Both the position numbers and the translations under genes were made by a program. The notes beneath the pieces were generated by a model, which saw only the letters and a list, made by a program, of their open reading frames with translations, made no database searches and had not been told where the DNA came from. DNA of 11,948 nucleotides. Source: Zygnema cylindricum. Lineage: Eukaryota; Streptophyta; Zygnematophyceae; Zygnematales; Zygnemataceae. This document shows, in pieces, positions 1 through 8,837 of the stretch (position 1 is the first letter of the stretch; every line of letters begins with the position of its first letter). The stretch is from NCBI GenBank assembly GCA_037447655.1, contig JBBHKE010001644.1, positions 317,233 through 329,180 on the forward strand, given 5' to 3'.

Positions 1-262
1 GACGCATGAGAATGTGCGGTCTGAGAAGGGGTTGAATCCGGGTCCTAAAAATTTACGTTCGCATTTATTAGACCAACAACCGTATTGTCAACAGTGTGAA
101 CGTCAAACAAATTCGTCTGTGGAAAGTCATTTTTTCAGTAAATGAACGTAACTAATGCAATGTCGCGGCGGCGTATAACTGTAACCTAGACATATACAAT
201 TTCAATACCGAGTAGGTTCTTTGTAAGCACTTTTAATTACTATTAATGCTATTTTATGGTTA

Positions 263-386
263 TGGTCCATTTAGCGTAAAAGTTTATTGTATTAAGGTGA
301 AGATGGTCCCATTTAGTATAAATGTCCATTGTAATATGGTGTCGAACACAAAATAAAGTAAACGTTTATGTTAATACGGGGTTGAT
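263..386. repeat. Degenerate ~41-bp tandem repeat, about three units
   Basis: Unit 1 starts TGGTCCATTTAGCGTAAAAG at 263 and unit 2 starts TGGTCCCATTTAGTATAAAT at 304. Unit 3 is weaker, with AAATAAAGTAAACGTTTATG at about 350. All continue with TTATTGTATTAAGGTG-like sequence and end in GA. Divergence between units is substantial, so this is an old minisatellite fragment. Confidence 0.65.
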
Positions 387-445
387 GTGCCAAAAAATAC
401 TAAATTAAGGTTGTTATTTGTATTTTTTAGAATAAAACTACATCA

Positions 446-483
446 TTTGGCGTTGGTGATATTTGGGGATAGGAAACGCCAAA
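446..483. repeat. 9-bp inverted repeat (TTTGGCGTT / AACGCCAAA)
   Basis: Exact 9-base arms at 446-454 and 475-483 with a 20-base spacer. It is too short to call a transposon, and no target duplication is seen. The surrounding 387-610 has no recognised gene. Confidence 0.6.
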
Positions 484-609
484 CGCGGACAGTACATAAA
501 AAAACGAATCTGGTTTTGGCGAATCACAACTAACTGTTTTTTAGTGGGAATTTTTACGGCGTTTTTTTTACAAATAATTCATTTTGTTCACCGCGAAGCA
601 GACGAACGC

Positions 610-1190
610 TCCGCCGCCTGCTCCACCTTTTATCCATGGGTTCCACCCTATCAACCTACCATTTTCTCGTCCAGCCACCCTGTCTCTTCCATATCTCCTT
701 AACTTTATGGTGAATATCGTTCCCTCTTCCGGTTTGTGTGTCCCTCACCTTCCCCTTGCTCCGCCTCCCCTTCCCCCCCCCCCACTTTCCTCTCTCTCTA
801 CCTCTGTTGCACTCTCTTTATTTTCTCCTCTCCCTCTCTCTCCTTTTCAGTGTCTGTCGCTTTAATTGTTAACATGTTCTCCAATTGTATTGTTATCCCC
901 TTTCCTTCTCCCCATTCACCGCTACCTCTCTACCCTTGCCCCTTTCTTTCCCAATCTCCCTCTACCCTCTCCCTCTCCCCCTCTCTCCCTCTAAATCTGC
1001 TTCTCCATATCCGTGAATCCCACTCTCTCCCTATATTCTTATATCTTTCCCTCCTTCTCAGACTGAAAGTGTCTATCGCACCCCTCCCAATTTGTCTACC
1101 TTCTCCCCCCTCTCCACCCCCCCCCCCCCGCTCTTCTCTCTTCTTTCCCCTCTCTCTTCTCTTTTCATCGCACTGCTTTCTAAACAAGTA
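610..1190. repeat. Pyrimidine-rich (C/T) low-complexity tract
   Basis: Nearly 600 bases made mostly of CTCTCC, CCCTCT and TTTCTCC blocks, with poly-C runs at about 773-783 and 1118-1129. The open frames here, on both strands, encode only Pro/Ser/Leu-rich or Arg/Glu/Gly-rich simple sequence and are not genes. Long homopyrimidine DNA of this kind can adopt triplex (H-DNA) structures. It is the complementary type of the purine tract at 2840-3105. Confidence 0.85.
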
Positions 1191-2835
1191 GGATGATACC
1201 ATCTTCATCAACCGACTACCAAGATTGTTGAAGGCTCGCGCCGAGGCATAACATAAGCCATGCCCACACTTGACGACGCTCGAATGTAGACCAGACGGTA
1301 CATAATTCCTTCCTAGTTTGTATTTTGGGTCGTATCTTTTACAACTCACTATACCCTAACACGATTCGTCATAAATCGAGCCCGTACGGACGTACGGCCC
1401 TTCAAAGCAGTATGGTCCGTAGACACATTCAGAAGTGTGTGGTCTGTTTGCACGTTTCAAAATGCAGAATCTGTCACAGATGGATAACAATAGAAGCGCA
1501 CTTCAAGATTCTCTGGCCTTATCTATGGTCGCTCGTTTTGTTGTATGCATGGTTTGAAATTTGATCCTCTGCAGTGCAGTACAGCCTTCCAACTAAAGAC
1601 AAAGGTTTGGCAGCGACTGGTAAACTGCATCAGGGCCAATTTACGGACGCACGGAACAGGGCCACATATGTATGTATCCTCGAAGTGAACCGCAGGCATC
1701 AGGTTTGTATTGCAAAAGGTACAACATTGCAACTTCAAATGAAGGGCACCTCCATACAATGCACACGGTATATTGAAGCAAGTCCGAGACAGCAAAACTG
1801 TAGTAGGGACCCAACCAATTGAACAAAAGTGTTTACCATGATTAGAACATCACGCCAGGATGAGCTATAATGACCAATATGAATGTATCAATCACAAATT
1901 TCACATGTAAGCACCACCAACGACTCTACAGTTGTTAGCTAAAAAAAGGTGATGACTGTAATCCTGTTACACTACAAGTCAATAACGTAGTGAAAATTTA
2001 TAAACTTTTGGTGTTGAGCCTGTTTGTGTGTCGCAATAAGCCATGATACGAGATGTTATTTTTAATACAGTTTGCATCCGTACTACGTATTACAAGTTAC
2101 AAAGTATACATTATACAAAACTGAAGTTATAGCAACTAATATTCAATACCTTATAAAATGTTATATATTTTGTTGTTTGTGGGTGGACTGTATATTATGT
2201 ACTACGCATATGTTTATCATACGATACATTGCAATGTTTGTTTTTTCTTAGGCCCATATCGAATTAGCTTGTTTTGCTTTGGTCATTATATCGGATATCG
2301 TAAAGATTCCTTTGTTCGATAAGCATCGCTAACTAATAGGTATCCCCAAGACACTCGACATCAGGGACACCCAAACAATATTGCAAAATTTTACCTACAT
2401 AACTCTTTTCTGCACAATAGAGCATGCATAATGTTATGCTCATCGTAACCCACCCGACACTCCACAATTTGATGTGTGTATGCGTCAAATTGTGGCCCTT
2501 CATTCTGGCATCAACGATGGGTGGTGTGATAACACATATATCCTAAAACATAATTGGGCAAAGAATTATAGTGTTGTTCATTGTATGGAAGTTCCTACTA
2601 TACGACCACATACCGTATTTAAAATTTGTTGAGAGTATGTTCGATACGGCACAATAGCTTCTTGTATCGCTAATTCTTTTCCCGTGGTAAAAAATTGGTA
2701 CCTTATGCTCGATATTTTACTAATCAATAACGCTAGTCAATTATCATGTTTTCTAAACGGGAACAAAAACTGTTTTTGCTCGGCGCGAGTGCTTATGACA
2801 ACAAAATTGGTCCAAACTTGGTAAGAACTGCAAGA
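1191..2835. other. Non-coding intergenic region
   Basis: Positions 1191-1830 have balanced composition with overlapping short frames on both strands (1325-1564, 1574-1822, 1523-1795 minus) and no recognisable protein motif. From 1830 to 2835 it is AT-rich with no frame of note. Small symmetric sequences include CCGTACG-GA-CGTACGG at 1382-1397 and an 11-bp-arm hairpin at 2462-2495. I see no gene or complete transposon. Confidence 0.65.
2462..2495. repeat. 11-bp-arm inverted repeat
   Basis: CCACAATTTGA at 2462-2472 and TCAAATTGTGG at 2485-2495 are exact inverted copies around a 12-base loop. No flanking target duplication is evident, so it is noted only as a hairpin. Confidence 0.85.
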
Positions 2836-2839
2836 TTTG

Positions 2840-3105
2840 GATGAGGGAGTTGAAGGGTGGAGAAGGGAAAAAAATGAGGGCTAAAATGTAGAAGTGGTGG
2901 AGGACGAATAAAATGGATGGCGGAAGATGAAAAAGGAAAGGAAAGGAAAGTACGACGAATTTTAGCGTACCATCAAAAATTATAGGAGGAAAAGGGAAAA
3001 AGGTATAGGAGGGGGAAGCAGGGGGGGGTGTAACCCCTTAGGATAAAAAATGGGGGAAAAAGGTACAGCGGGGGTACCGAAAAGGGGGTAAAAAGATACT
3101 TCAAA
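2840..3105. repeat. Purine-rich (G/A) low-complexity tract
   Basis: Sequence dominated by GGA, GAAAA and GGGGG runs, including GGAAAGGAAAGGAAAG at about 2933-2948. At about 2987-3095 there are loosely repeated blocks of the form (A/G)GGGnAAAAAGGTAnAG. It borders the left end of MITE A. No coding function; degenerate minisatellite or triplex-prone DNA. Confidence 0.8.
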
Positions 3106-3298
3106 GGTAGAATTGGCGTTCCTTCAGACGAAAAGTGAGGTTGTTTACAGAAATCCAGTTCTCTCCGTACTATGTCGTACCTCTTATTTTGTTTTCATAC
3201 GCGAACAACATTACAGAGAATCTTGCCAATATTCTCCAATGGTATGGGAGGAAACAACGTCCGTTGGATATTTTTTCGTGAAGCATTCGCTTTGAAAG

Positions 3299-3343
3299 TT
3301 TCTGTAAATGGTGATGTACCTTGTACATCACCAATTACAGAAA
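3299..3343. repeat. Near-perfect 21-bp-arm hairpin inside MITE copy A
   Basis: TTTCTGTAAATGGTGATGTAC at 3299-3319 pairs with its reverse complement at 3323-3343 with one mismatch (CCAATT in place of CCATTT) around a 3-base loop. It is the counterpart of the hairpin at 9337-9387 in copy B. Confidence 0.95.
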
Positions 3344-3405
3344 AAAATGAGCAGCGACACGTTGGAGAAGGAACATACGTGTCAGGATATCAGCCAACCG
3401 AAATC

Positions 3406-3960
3406 AAACGCTCCTTCTGTCCAGTGTGTGGCAAGTCTCCTCAACTATCCTCAAGAGGAGACTTGCCACACACTGGACGTGTCTATTGGTTCACTTGGAA
3501 ACAAAAGATATGATCCACGCGCTTACGAGCGATTACAACCAAACATTTGGCAAAGGCCACGTGCCTTCGTACAGGGTGTATTCAAATCGACCGGAAGCGA
3601 CGAAAAAATCTGGATATCCCTCTAACGCTTCTTTTACTTCGCGTAAAGAACTTTGCGTTTGAAACATAATGGCATAATTTGTATAGGTGTAAAGTACGCA
3701 CTTACAAAAGCTAAAATTTAATACGGTTTTACAAATCTTAAATTTCGCCCGTGCGTACAGTTACGCCGTTGAGATGTTGTACTTTTCAAATCTTTCAGTA
3801 TTCACGGCCGGCTGAACAGGATCCTAAGTGGTTCCAATCGCAATCCAACACGTAGGCTATTGGTGCCTCGCTGGCACGACCTTATGGAGAAGTGATACAA
3901 ATATTACTGCCAGTAAGCGTGTTCGTACGATTACTGGAAACGCCTGATGGAGCACGACCC
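3406..3960 (+). mobile_element. Nested element C inside copy A (about 555 bp, related ends)
   Basis: Copy B lacks this segment; it has only 17 different bases at the same place, between GAAATC and ATATATnCATTC. The right end reads CGCCTGATGGAGCACGACCC (3941-3960) followed by TTA (3961-3963). Its complement GGGTCGTGCTCCATCAGG is a diverged version of the family-1 terminus, and the next bases, CCAGTAATCGTACGA on the minus strand, match the subterminal motif of A and B. The left end (ACGCTCCTTCTG, 3408-3419) is only weakly similar and lacks TTA, so it is probably truncated along with a few bases of A. No coding frame is recognised. Confidence 0.6.
3419..3478. repeat. Perfect 24-bp-arm hairpin at the left edge of nested element C
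   Basis: GTCCAGTGTGTGGCAAGTCT plus CCTC at 3419-3442 is matched exactly by its reverse complement at 3455-3478, around the 12-base loop AACTATCCTCAA. The sequence is unrelated to the hairpins of A and B, but the architecture is the same: 21-24-bp perfect arms and a short loop. Confidence 0.97.
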
Positions 3961-4018
3961 TTATATATGCATTCTAAAATCCAACGAGATCACAAAAGCA
4001 ATCTCGTAACGGACTTTC

Positions 4019-4093
4019 GTCACGCTATTCTTGTTAGTTGTTACCACCCATGCGTCACACTATTTGTGCCCGCGCTCATCCGTCACACTATTT
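4019..4093. repeat. Repeated CGTCACACTATTT motif in the right part of copy A
   Basis: CGTCACACTATTT occurs at 4053-4065 and 4081-4093 (period 28), with a variant CGTCACGCTATT at 4019-4030. Copy B has only one CACACTATTT-type unit and the CGCGCTATT variant, so A gained or B lost one unit. A similar CCACACTATTTA appears in family-2 elements D and E. Confidence 0.8.
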
Positions 4094-4477
4094 ATGGCAA
4101 CGCATTTACGTTACGTTATTCCTTCAAACCTTTCTCAGCTTCGCTCTTTCCGTTTCGAACCTAATTTTCGTTTCGAAAACAGAAACCCTAAAAAATGAGC
4201 CGCTGTCAAAGGCAAGGAGCACAAAACTTCTGTCGGACGATCACCTGTACGCAAGTACATGGCACGCAAATAATGGTTTTAAGTTTAAAGCTGGTCGGCA
4301 TGAAAGATATTTGCTGATTTTTAATATCCGATCTTTAGTTACGTGGTACCACTCTTTTCTATACACGTGGATTACAGACTGCGCGATAGAACATCGTTCG
4401 CAATGTAGTATTTGGTAATGTTGGCCGTACGATTACAAAATTTCCTGATGGAACGCCACCCTAAGACGCTTTGACAG

Positions 4478-4703
4478 ATGTTTATGTTTGTAAATTCTCT
4501 TGTTGTGACTTTACCTCCTATTGGTCCTTTTTTTTTTTTTTTTTTGCCCATGGTCTTGGGCAGCTACAGAAGTATACCCAAAAGAGCCGTTGAGTGCCGC
4601 CCGTGGAAAGGTACAAATTTCCGACGAAGCTTTCTTTCAACGTCCGGATTCTGCATTCGTCGCCCCTCGAGTCCCATTGGTACATGATAATGGCCTGTAT
4701 TAA
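4478..4703 (+). pseudogene. Coding-like fragment with splice-acceptor-like start; unknown product
   Basis: A run of about 19 T (4528-4546) is followed by CCCATGGTCTTGGGCAG (AG at 4563-4564), a textbook-looking pyrimidine tract and 3' splice site. From there one frame runs about 45 codons to a TAA at 4701-4703. Its protein is balanced and protein-like, with stretches such as YPKEPLSAARGKVQISDEAF and FVAPRVPLVHDNGLY. I do not recognise the family. It sits exactly between MITE A and fragment E. It may be a last exon of a decayed gene, an exon carried by the E element, or chance. A full gene cannot be assembled from this window. Confidence 0.25.
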
Positions 4704-4932
4704 ATCATTATTTGTACTTTTTTACTTATAAAAGTACAATTTTGCACGGTCGGACGTCGTCCGTACTCCACACTATTTAAAACGAACATATATTAGAATT
4801 AAAAACGTTAATTAAACCTTACCTTAAATAGCATAATGAAAAAATTAGAATCATTTACTCTATTTGATGTGATAGAGTCGAAATTTCGAGCGACCGAATT
4901 AGAGTAATTTACTCTAATTACGATGCGCGGTG
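4702..4932 (+). mobile_element. Family-2 MITE fragment E (left-truncated)
   Basis: The segment aligns with the right half of element D. Shared landmarks in order are a TAAnTCATT-TTTGTA start, a GTACATT/GTACAATT block, GTAC-CCACACTATTTA (about 4753-4769 versus 5862-5877), TTAATTAA (4809-4816) and AATTAGAGT. The right terminus TAATTACGATGCGCGGTG at 4915-4932 matches the D repeat at 16 of 18 positions and is followed by TA (4933-4934). Identity is roughly 65-70% by eye, so it is older than D. No left terminal repeat is found upstream; homology stops at about 4702, where a coding-like frame ends. Confidence 0.75.
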
Positions 4933-4934
4933 TA

Positions 4935-5488
4935 ATAACGACGGTGTATGACCCAAGCTTCTCATAGCCAGATTTTACGATAAACGACAAAATTTTACTG
5001 AAAGGAGCCATTCATGCATACCTGCCCTTCAATAGGGCTTATCGGTGGCCTATCCCTTTCCAACATTCGAACAAGGAATGACGACACTGCTCACCGTGAC
5101 GTGGACCACATGTGAACCACAGTCAAAGACATGCCAGTTCAAAAGCTTCCAGGATACGGACCGTGTGAACACTGACAACAAATAAAAGAAAAGAAGCCCG
5201 CTCCACTGTGAGCACGTGCTTTTGCAAGTGTGAACAGCATCTCCACATATCTCCTCCACATATCTCCTTTTTAGCAATATCTCCAAATGACTTTAAACCG
5301 ACAATTCTTGCTGACGAGTTCTGACTCGGGAAGAATGTCCAAGACTTCAGCAAGATCCTGACCAGATATACGAGGCTTGTGCAGATGCGCCATCACGATT
5401 TAGTGACGTGGCAATAGGTCAAAGCTTACCGCAGCGTCCACTCCGCGGCAGGCGTCGGCAAACTTGTATCGCGTCCACAACGCATCGC
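4935..5488. other. Intergenic stretch between elements E and D
   Basis: This is mixed-composition unique sequence, less AT-rich than its surroundings. It contains a nearly exact tandem duplication of CTCCACATATCTC at about 5240-5267. A 40-codon minus-strand frame lies at 5271-5393. Longer minus frames (5050-5286 and 5123-5353) overlap each other in different phases and have no recognised motif. It could hold an old gene fragment, but I cannot identify one. Confidence 0.5.
5271..5393 (-). CDS. Doubtful 40-residue open frame, no recognised family
   Basis: An ATG on the minus strand opens the frame MAHLHKPRISGQDLAEVLDI and ends in TAA after 40 codons. Its composition is balanced and hydrophilic, unlike most frames in the window, with an acidic helix-like ILPESEL segment. 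There is no homology that I recognise and no support from splice sites or neighbours. It could be a fragment of a decayed exon or chance. Confidence 0.12.
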   Translation of the reverse strand: MAHLHKPRISGQDLAEVLDILPESELVSKNCRFKVIWRYC

Positions 5489-5490
5489 TA

Positions 5491-6031
5491 CACCGCGAAT
5501 CGTTATTAATGTCAAATTTTAAATAGTGTTGAAGAAAATTTACCGTACTTGATGCTAATTAAGAATTTGAAATATTTCAAAAAAAAGGTGTATTCTAATT
5601 TCGGCGTTAATGCTAATTTGGGAACAGCAAAAATGGAATATCCGCCGTACGATTATATACATTAATATATGTATTCGTACAAAATATATGAAATCGTACG
5701 CCGTCGAGAATTTAATACATCCGTACATGCCATACTAATTTACGTGTAAGAATAATCCCGTTTTTTTTAACGCACGTTCCCATGCGTGCGCGTCTGATCT
5801 AATTCATTTTTTGTAAATTTTCACTTGAAAAGGTACATTTATGTACGGCCTGGCATTTACCGTACACCACACTATTTATATTTTACTGTACTTTCAGGCT
5901 TTACGCTATTCTGTACGGTTCCTTAATTAACGTCAAGGAAAAATTAAAATCATGTATCCTATTTGAAAAAAAAAAGTCAAAATTTTATGAACCCAAATTA
6001 GAGTTGTTGAAACTAATAACGATTCGCGGTG
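5491..6031 (+). mobile_element. Family-2 MITE, copy D (541 bp, complete ends, TA target, Tc1/mariner-like)
   Basis: Terminal inverted repeats of 18 bp match perfectly: CACCGCGAATCGTTATTA at 5491-5508 and its complement at 6014-6031. Both ends are flanked by TA (5489-5490 and 6032-6033). A TA duplication with ends starting CA fits Tc1/mariner-type elements; the superfamily call is inference. The ends differ from the CTCCCTCC ends of classical Stowaway elements. The interior is AT-rich, non-coding, and has its own inverted motif at 5646-5700. Its right half (about 5798-6031) aligns with fragment E. No transposase frame exists, so it is non-autonomous. Confidence 0.88.
5646..5700. repeat. Inverted CGTACGATT motif within element D
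   Basis: CGTACGATT at 5646-5654 is matched by AATCGTACG at 5692-5700, enclosing a TA-rich loop. The same CGTACGATTA-type motif lies just inside the ends of the family-1 elements: 4426-4435 in A, 3924-3933 in C, and a variant GTAATTGTACGGC near 8862 in B. Confidence 0.75.
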
Positions 6032-6044
6032 TACTGTACTGTAC
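6032..6044. repeat. Short TACTG repeat at the right end of element D
   Basis: TACTGTACTGTAC follows the CGGTG end of element D directly, overlapping its TA flank. The left flank of D (CATCGC-TA) lacks the repeat. The same unit is expanded at 9670-9707, next to fragment F. Confidence 0.85.
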
Positions 6045-6188
6045 GTGAGATAAGGCGGTATCGCAAGTTGAAAACACACTGGAATTTGCACAGCTGTACG
6101 ACTGTTGCATCGCAGCAGCACACGTCTCTCGAGATAAATTTAATATCTAAATTATTTATCATTTTAACCAGTTGTAGAAACACCATCA

Positions 6189-6223
6189 GGGTACGAAGGG
6201 GATAGTGGGTACGAAGGGGATAG
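6189..6223. repeat. Two-copy 17-bp tandem repeat (GGGTACGAAGGGGATAG)
   Basis: Two identical 17-base units separated by one T. This is a simple recent tandem duplication about 160 bp beyond the right end of element D. No coding or regulatory role is visible. Confidence 0.95.
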
Positions 6224-6491
6224 GAAAAACAGAAAACACATTTAAGGTCGCAATGTCTCATACCAGACGGCATCTTAGGGTATGTCCCCATGTGCCAAAG
6301 TAAGGGTTTTTTTTCTGTCGTTTTCCTGTAAAAACTAGAGCCGTACCACGTAAGTAACAGTCGTACAAACAAATCAACAAAAATAGAAGTACATTTTGCG
6401 TCATCGTCGAACTTATAATGTACTATATATTGTCGTCTTGTGTTTTTCGACCCACGACCAAGTCAAGAAAAGTCATCTTCAAACTTTTCTC

Positions 6492-6516
6492 TTAAACACA
6501 TCGGCGATGTGTTTAA
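6492..6516. repeat. Perfect 12-bp palindrome around one base
   Basis: TTAAACACATCG at 6492-6503, a single G at 6504, then CGATGTGTTTAA at 6505-6516. It lies in sequence otherwise lacking features. It is a possible protein-binding site or small insertion footprint; no function can be assigned. Confidence 0.8.
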
Positions 6517-6851
6517 CATTAAAGTATCCCCGCTAAACAAATAAGAACACACATTCGCACGTGTCGGAATTTCTCAAAATTTTCAATACACGATTCGCTA
6601 TGTTTTGTCCGTTTACGTTTAGTACGACGAGGAAAAATACACAATTGGTTTTGTTTTGTCCGTTTTTGTCCATAACGGATTTTTTTTTGCAAGGGTCTCA
6701 AGATTTTGATGCCATTTCACGTCGACCAAACATGAGACACAAAGGCAAAGCGCATCTTCTTCAACCATGAAAGGGCACAGGTTGGAAGTTGGTACGTCTA
6801 CAATGTCACGGTAAGTCACAGGCAGTTACCAAAAATAGCGTGCGTCATCAC

Positions 6852-6950
6852 AGATTGTAGACGCTGATAGCCGTTTTCAGCATTGTCTACGTATACAATC
6901 CTTACACCTTTAGGTAACAATTTCGTTGTTACACATAAGGACACCTAAAA
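6852..6950. repeat. Two adjacent imperfect hairpins
   Basis: The first pairs GTAGACGCTGA (6857-6867) with TCAGCATTGTCTAC (about 6878-6891), with a small bulge. The second contains GTAACAA and TTGTTAC around 6916-6933 and an outer TAGGT/ACCTA pair. Both are short and imperfect and may be coincidental in AT-rich DNA. No family is recognised. Confidence 0.4.
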
Positions 6951-6999
6951 ACTGGGACTAGAGGATATGCGTTAAAATACAAAGTAAGTTCGCTAAGTT

Positions 7000-8834
7000 A
7001 CAAGTACAAGGGGGCATACCCTTATTATCATATCATAAAAAAGATATCGGAAAATGTTGTATCTCCCATTTTTATAAAACGAGACCTGATGCACCTCGAC
7101 CCCACCTTACTGATTGACTATGTATCACCATCCTATTCCATTGACAATAATCTTTAATGTAAGAAGTGATTTTTGTATTGCGCGTTTGAAAAGCTTTTGC
7201 ACGCAAAAATCGTTATTTCTTTCAATGCATCAAAACGTCTTAACGTTTATAATACCACTTATATTATCTATTGTTTATGTACGTGTTTCGACAAACACCA
7301 ACGGGAAATTGTAATTTATATTCACCACGATTGTCCAAGCAAAAGTTAGATAAATGTGGACCAAAAAAACCATAAAATGAGAACACAAAACAAAAAAAAA
7401 CAACGAATTCAAATGTGTAACCTTCTCATCAAAGCTTGTAAACAATACGACGTGTTGACGCACTAACTTTATTTTATTTCATTACACAAATTCGGCTGTG
7501 CTACGTGTCTAACCTTTTATTATTATGAGTACGTGTTATTGGGACACGTATAAGTGAAAAGGGTACATATTTATTTTTTCATATTAAGTAAGTGAGAACA
7601 ATATGTGGATATTCTACTTTTCGTACGTCTTTAACGTTTGGATACTTAAGCACGTTATTAGTTTATGTGTTTGGAAATTTGGAAAAATGATACGCGCATC
7701 GCTTTTTAGATTGACCAACACCTCATTTCACAAAGTGTAATCATTTATACCGTTAAAAAAAGTATTGTGAGTTATTATCATAGGAGTGCTATGCGTAATT
7801 ATTTTGTAAAAAAATGTACATTTTTCGTTCTACTTCTTTTTCACCAATCAAGTAAAGAAAACGGGTAATTAAAGTATGTGTTTTTCCCTAACAAATACAT
7901 GATTATTTTCGCTTCCCATAATTATCGCCTTAACAAATAAAAGAAAACATATATGGTTTATATACATTGTCAAAGCACAAACAAACGTCCATGTGTAAAA
8001 TACAAAATAAAATGTATATGTGAACCTTTTATACATATTAAATTTTATACGACCATTATGTAGAGGTGCAAATTGTTACTTCAAATTAGTTCGAAATATG
8101 TCTTCTCTCCTCCAACAAATAAAAATGATCCGCTAACGCACACAAAATACACAAAAAAATACATTTGCAATGTGTATAAAGCGAACAATCAGTAATAAAA
8201 ACATTAATCCACGAATAATGAATTTATATTAATCGACGCAAAACATATGGAAATGAACAATACGACATTCAAATTAAAACATGCGTTCAAGTAAGAATAT
8301 GTGTTCCACTAACTTCAAAATTAGTAACATACATCTATAATCCTAAATTAATAATTATTTATTGTCACCAGTGAAATTGCATCAACAATAAATTTTATAC
8401 AATTTCAAATGGCGTATGGTGTTTTTAAGTTTATTCGACGATGGTTTTAAAGAGAAGAGACATAAAAGATAAAAATTTGTTACGACAAAGTTGTCGTTAA
8501 ATCATATAATGCCCGATTTTTTGTTAAAAAAATAAAGACATAAGTAAAAACGTCGATAGTTTATTCATATAACGAAACATTCTTTCTAAATTTTGAGATT
8601 TGTATAATTGTCAAATTAACGTGTCCAATTTCATATACCGTAAAATAAAAGATAAAAGCAAATGAGCTCACGTTAAGGTCCGAAAAAAAATAAAAAAAAA
8701 ATCAGAAAATTTTCACAAACACGATGATATATATAATTATTTGTTAGTACGAGATATAAAAAATCTAACAAGCTAAAAAATCTGAACGCATAAAGTAAGT
8801 ATTTCCAAAAACTTTATTTTTTATTTTTTACGGT
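7000..8834. other. AT-rich intergenic DNA without a recognisable gene
   Basis: About 1.8 kb of strongly AT-rich sequence with runs of A or T (for example 7388-7398 and 8682-8701) and many stops in all frames. The only frames of 60 or more codons (7114-7314 on + and 7275-7463 on -) are overlapping, hydrophobic and low in complexity, and I recognise nothing in them. I see no terminal repeats, target duplications or RNA gene. It may be decayed transposon DNA or a matrix-attachment-type region; neither can be shown here. Confidence 0.7.
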
Positions 8835-8837
8835 TTA

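Larger units (their letters stand above)
3111..4461 (+). mobile_element. Family-1 MITE, copy A (1351 bp, carries a nested element)
   Basis: The right end CTGATGGAACGCCACCC (4445-4461) is identical to the right repeat of copy B. The left end (3111-3127) is decayed to AATTGGCGTTCCTTCAG. Flanks are TAG (3108-3110) and TAA (4462-4464), a damaged match to the TTA/TAA target. Segments 3111-3405 and about 3964-4461 align with B in reverse complement. Between them lies about 555 bp absent from B, annotated as nested element C. A also has an extra 28-bp repeat near 4053-4093. No transposase frame is visible. The left segment is closer to B (about 88%) than the right (about 80%), by eye. Confidence 0.85.

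Noticed and set aside
30-50. GGTTGAATCC resembling a tRNA T-arm
   Set aside because: No A-box, anticodon stem or acceptor pairing can be found at the required distances.
589-599. CACCGCGAAGC as a possible left terminus of a family-2 element
   Set aside because: Only nine bases match the D terminus, it is not preceded by TA, and no further homology follows.
930-1349. 139-codon minus-strand frame rich in Arg, Glu and Gly, and Pro/Ser/Leu-rich + frames at 584-1191
   Set aside because: They are translations of the C/T-rich simple-sequence tract; openness follows from composition, not coding selection.
3299-3478. The two adjacent hairpins as a CRISPR-like or repeat-spacer array
   Set aside because: The hairpins have unrelated sequences and no regular spacing; they belong to two nested transposons in plant DNA.
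3113-3662. Overlapping + frames of 60-113 codons in MITE A
   Set aside because: They run across the terminal repeat, hairpins and nested junction in different phases, and are not conserved in copy B; no transposase motif.
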